Positions 61,518-64,000 of a DNA stretch of 64,000 bases are shown in pieces. The notes below the pieces were generated by a model. It ran no database searches. It had not been told where the DNA came from and saw only the letters and a list, made by a program, of their open reading frames with translations. The DNA is from Lactarius indigo. Taxonomy: Eukaryota > Basidiomycota > Agaricomycetes > Russulales > Russulaceae. The position numbers were made by a program, and so were the translations under genes. The stretch is from assembly GCA_025766275.1 (NCBI GenBank), contig JAFKAC010000012.1:620001-684000 (forward strand), written 5' to 3'. Within the stretch, counting starts at the first letter, position 1. Each line of letters starts with the position of its first letter.

Positions 61518-64000
61518 GTTGAGTTCTGCAAGGCAGTATGAGCCATTCCAGGAGTTAGTAAGCATGACCATCGGGCCAAAGTACTGTGGTTTCATTTTGC
61601 GGCTGTGTTCGCTCTCGACCGCCGAGTTTCATACCAGAACCAACTCTCCTGGTTTAAAGGAGGGGTTCTTGATCTTGTGAGCGTATCTACGCTCGAAATC
61701 TTGGGCGGATGAGAGACGACTTTTGACAATGTTGTCTCGAATGGAGGCGAGATCTTCTTCCCAAAGTTGGAGTTGGCATGCACAAGTGATAATGAGTTTG
61801 TCGGTGGTCATGGGCTTGGTGAGGTCGGGGATGAGGAAGGTTGCGAGGGTAATGTCAAAAGGAAGGAGGGGTTCTACACCGTGAGCCATGTAGAAGGGGG
61901 AGTAGCCGGTGGACTTGTGGATGGTCGTGCGGTCGGCCCAGAAGATGTGAGGTACAATTGACGGCCACTTAGAGATGTTGCCTTTGCAGGTTTTTACGAG
62001 AGACTCCCTGATGGTGCGGTGCTGTCATTCAACGATCCTGTTAGCCCGAGAGTTATACGCCGAGATTCGAATGTGTTTGATGCCGTACTTCCCAGCCAGC
62101 CAGTCCAGAGCCGCAACAAAAGCCAAACCGTTGTCGGTGACGATTTCTTCAACTGCTCCCCACCTACACAAGATCTCCTCGAAAATGAAGTTGCCAAGGG
62201 TGTGTCCAGTCTCAGTCCGAAGAGCGCGCCACTTGGGCCAAGCGGTGAGCGAGCAACGAGCTTGTACAATAGCATGGAAGCCGCCAGCCGGGGTCATATG
62301 CATGGTGTCAATATAGGCTTTGCAAAAAAGAGGAGCTGGAGTGGCGACGGTTGGAGGAATGCGGATTTTTGTCTCCTGGCGAAGCTGACACTCGTGGCAG
62401 GTCTCTACGAACCACTTGACATTGCTATCGAGGGAGGGCCACCAGAAGCAGTCAGCGAGGAATCGGTGAGTGGAATAAATGCCTTTGTGACCGAGGTCAT
62501 CGTGTGCTGCGCGGACGATGTCAAGGCGTTGAGAAGGGATGATGACTAGTTGATGTCAGCCTTTGTTGCTGCGCCGCCAAAGCCTGCCGTCAAGCAAAAA
62601 GAAATGCCTTGCCCAGTTGATAAATGAGTTGAACGTGTTGCCAGAGAGCCCCGCAGGTTGCTTGAGAGAAGAGAGGTATTGACGGATTTTGAGCAAGTCG
62701 GTCTCAGTGCGGTGGAATTGGTCGGAAGATGGGAAGTCAGAAGAAACTGGAGCGTCTTGCGTTTCAGTAGAGAGAACAAGGAGAGTAGCGTTGCTGAGCT
62801 CAGTCTTCAACTTGTTGGCCCAAGTCGTCGCCCAGACTCCAAGACAAAGGGTCTTGTCAATCCACTCCTCTGGATCGTCTTCTTCATCAACTTCTCCTTC
62901 AGCCGGTTCGTGCCGAGATAAACCATCTGGGCCTTGATGCTTTTCTGCAGGGACGTGGACTAGCTTGAAATCAAACAAGAGAATAGCCGCGATCCACCGA
63001 TTGATGGTGGCATTTGGCTGAATGTCAGGGTTAGCGAGCATCCCTTTGATGAATTGAGCGTCCATCTCGACTACCAGGTTGCGCACTCCCACGAGGTGTA
63101 AGCGAAGCGCACGAAGAGCCTGAAAGAGACCATAAAGCTCGATCTTGGCTTGGGAATAATGGGCTTCTCGGTCATTCCAGGAAATGGAGCCGAATCGTGC
63201 AGGGCGGCGCTTGCTGTCTTTGCAGTCTTGCGAGAGTATCCAGCCAACGCCACGGAATGATGAATCGACAGCCAAGTAGACTTTGCGGTCGGAGGCATAG
63301 TCGATAGTGATAAGAGCAGTGGAGGAAATGATGGCGTCTTTGAGCACTTGCATGGCTTGCGCGTGCTGATCGTGCCAAGCGAAGGCTTGACCTTTGCGGG
63401 TAAGATTGACTAGAGGGCGTGCAATTGATGAGTAATTACGGATCCAGACCTGCATGTAGCCAGTGATGCCTAAGAACGCCTGAACGTCAGTTAGTGATTT
63501 GCAAGGTGGCCAGTCTTGGATTTTAGCGATTTTCAACTCATCAGGAACACGGCCCTCATAAGTGCACTTGTGGCCGAGGATAACAATTTCAGGGACTGCT
63601 ATAAAGAGCTTTTTAGCGGAGACAGTAGATCCGGCACGTTGGAGGCAGTGGAGTATGCGATGAACGTCTACGAGGTGCTCCCAGATAAACTTGCGGATGC
63701 CATCGTTCCCGGGAATGGTTTCGTAGCCACCGTCCGAGGTCTTGTAACGTGAGGCTGGGCCCTTGATGCTACAGTCATCCATGAATGGCCAGGCAACATC
63801 TGGGATCTCAGGCTCTAGAAGGAATCTGACGTCTTCATGGAAGATGGTGATGGCGTTCGTCCAGCCTTGAGGGAGGCAAGTAAGCCGAACAGCGCCGATG
63901 GGGGACTGAATAGTAGTGAGATCATGGGAAGCAATGTCTAACATTCGGTGATCATAACCAACAAAGAGATCCAACATCAAGTAACAAGTGCGCCCAGCCA
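61518..64000 (-). pseudogene. Ty3-5 pol: RT, RNase H, integrase (5' end beyond window)
   Basis: One continuous frame from the right edge, with TGA at 62556-62558, 62025-62027 and 61629-61631, each at an expected Arg. RT: VMLDLFVGYDHRML at the edge (first catalytic Asp), LTCLPQGWTNAITIFHEDV, WPFMDDCSIKG near 63770 (second and third Asp), VPEIVILGHKCTYEGRVPD, VQAFLGITGYMQVWIRNYS. RNase H: VYLAVDSSFRGVGWILSQ, KIELYGLFQALRALRLHL, DAQFIKGML. Integrase: HDDLGHKGIYSTHRFLAD and CHECQLRQ (HHCC), IDTMHMTP, IVTDNGLAFVAALDWLA, RTIRESLVK. It ends with the KPGELVLV and MKPQYFGPMVML region typical of integrase C termini. The shape of RT (GYDHR, FMDD) marks a common agaricomycete lineage separate from the chromoviruses of the nest. 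Confidence 0.88.

Larger units (their letters stand above)
59591..64000 (-). mobile_element. Ty3-5: Ty3/gypsy element of a different lineage, 5' part beyond right edge
   Basis: 3' LTR, pol 3' end (60946-61007 and 61518-64000) and a Ty3-2-family solo LTR inserted in between. Sequence motifs differ strongly from Ty3-1 to Ty3-4; no chromodomain is visible after integrase. It lies in the LINE fragment. Confidence 0.8.

Overview
The window reads as a gene-poor, transposon-packed stretch of an agaricomycete (mushroom-forming basidiomycete) nuclear genome. The reasons are introns of about 50 nt, a Goodbye-domain NACHT/ankyrin STAND gene, chromodomain Ty3 elements, a Tad-like LINE ORF1, and a Kyakuja-Dileera-Zisupton (KDZ) transposase of the CxC2 type with a TET/JBP dioxygenase fragment beside it. 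No tRNA, rRNA or CRISPR array was recognised.

Layout. 1-8.9 kb is the only host-like part: the 5' part of one STAND (NLR-like) gene on the minus strand, a decayed serine palmitoyltransferase subunit 1 (LCB1) copy on the plus strand, a second almost complete STAND gene on the minus strand with one frameshift, and an unidentified spliced locus. From 8.9 kb to the right edge everything recognisable is mobile. A LINE ORF1 (8905-9210 plus 42558-46440) is split by a 33-kb nest of Ty3 elements. I name these Ty3-1 (9211-42557, host of the nest), Ty3-2 (11839-20796, inside the Ty3-1 integrase), Ty3-3 (24146-39670, inside the Ty3-1 gag) and Ty3-4 (27281-34923, plus strand, inside the Ty3-3 integrase). 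Solo LTRs lie at 12401-12961, 16470-17048 and 40540-41718. Almost every boundary is fixed by a 4-5 bp target duplication whose removal restores the interrupted reading frame.

About 46.9-57.5 kb is a KDZ transposon: a ten-exon transposase gene whose exon lengths add up to a whole number of codons (1,089 aa), three small accessory genes, two tandem-repeat arrays, a TET/JBP C-terminal domain, and a 7-bp motif (TCGGCAG) scattered through coding, intronic and repeat DNA at roughly twenty times chance. At 57.5-59.6 kb are LTR-like sequence, a solo LTR and the 3' part of a LINE. 59.6-64 kb holds the 3' half of another Ty3 element, Ty3-5, itself hit by a solo LTR.

How the parts work together. The Ty3 elements share a recognisable life cycle. 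An LTR promoter has its TATA box 33-34 nt from an 11-nt sequence that is exactly complementary to the primer-binding site, which implies self-priming. A conserved slippery heptamer lies at the gag/pol overlap. After the chromodomain there is an extra C-terminal module, which in Ty3-3 is a separate zinc-knuckle ORF. In-frame stops are overwhelmingly TGA at arginine CGA positions, and LTR pairs differ mainly by CpG transitions. That is the mark of methylated-cytosine decay, notable because a gene for a TET/JBP-type 5-methylcytosine oxygenase fragment sits in the same window.
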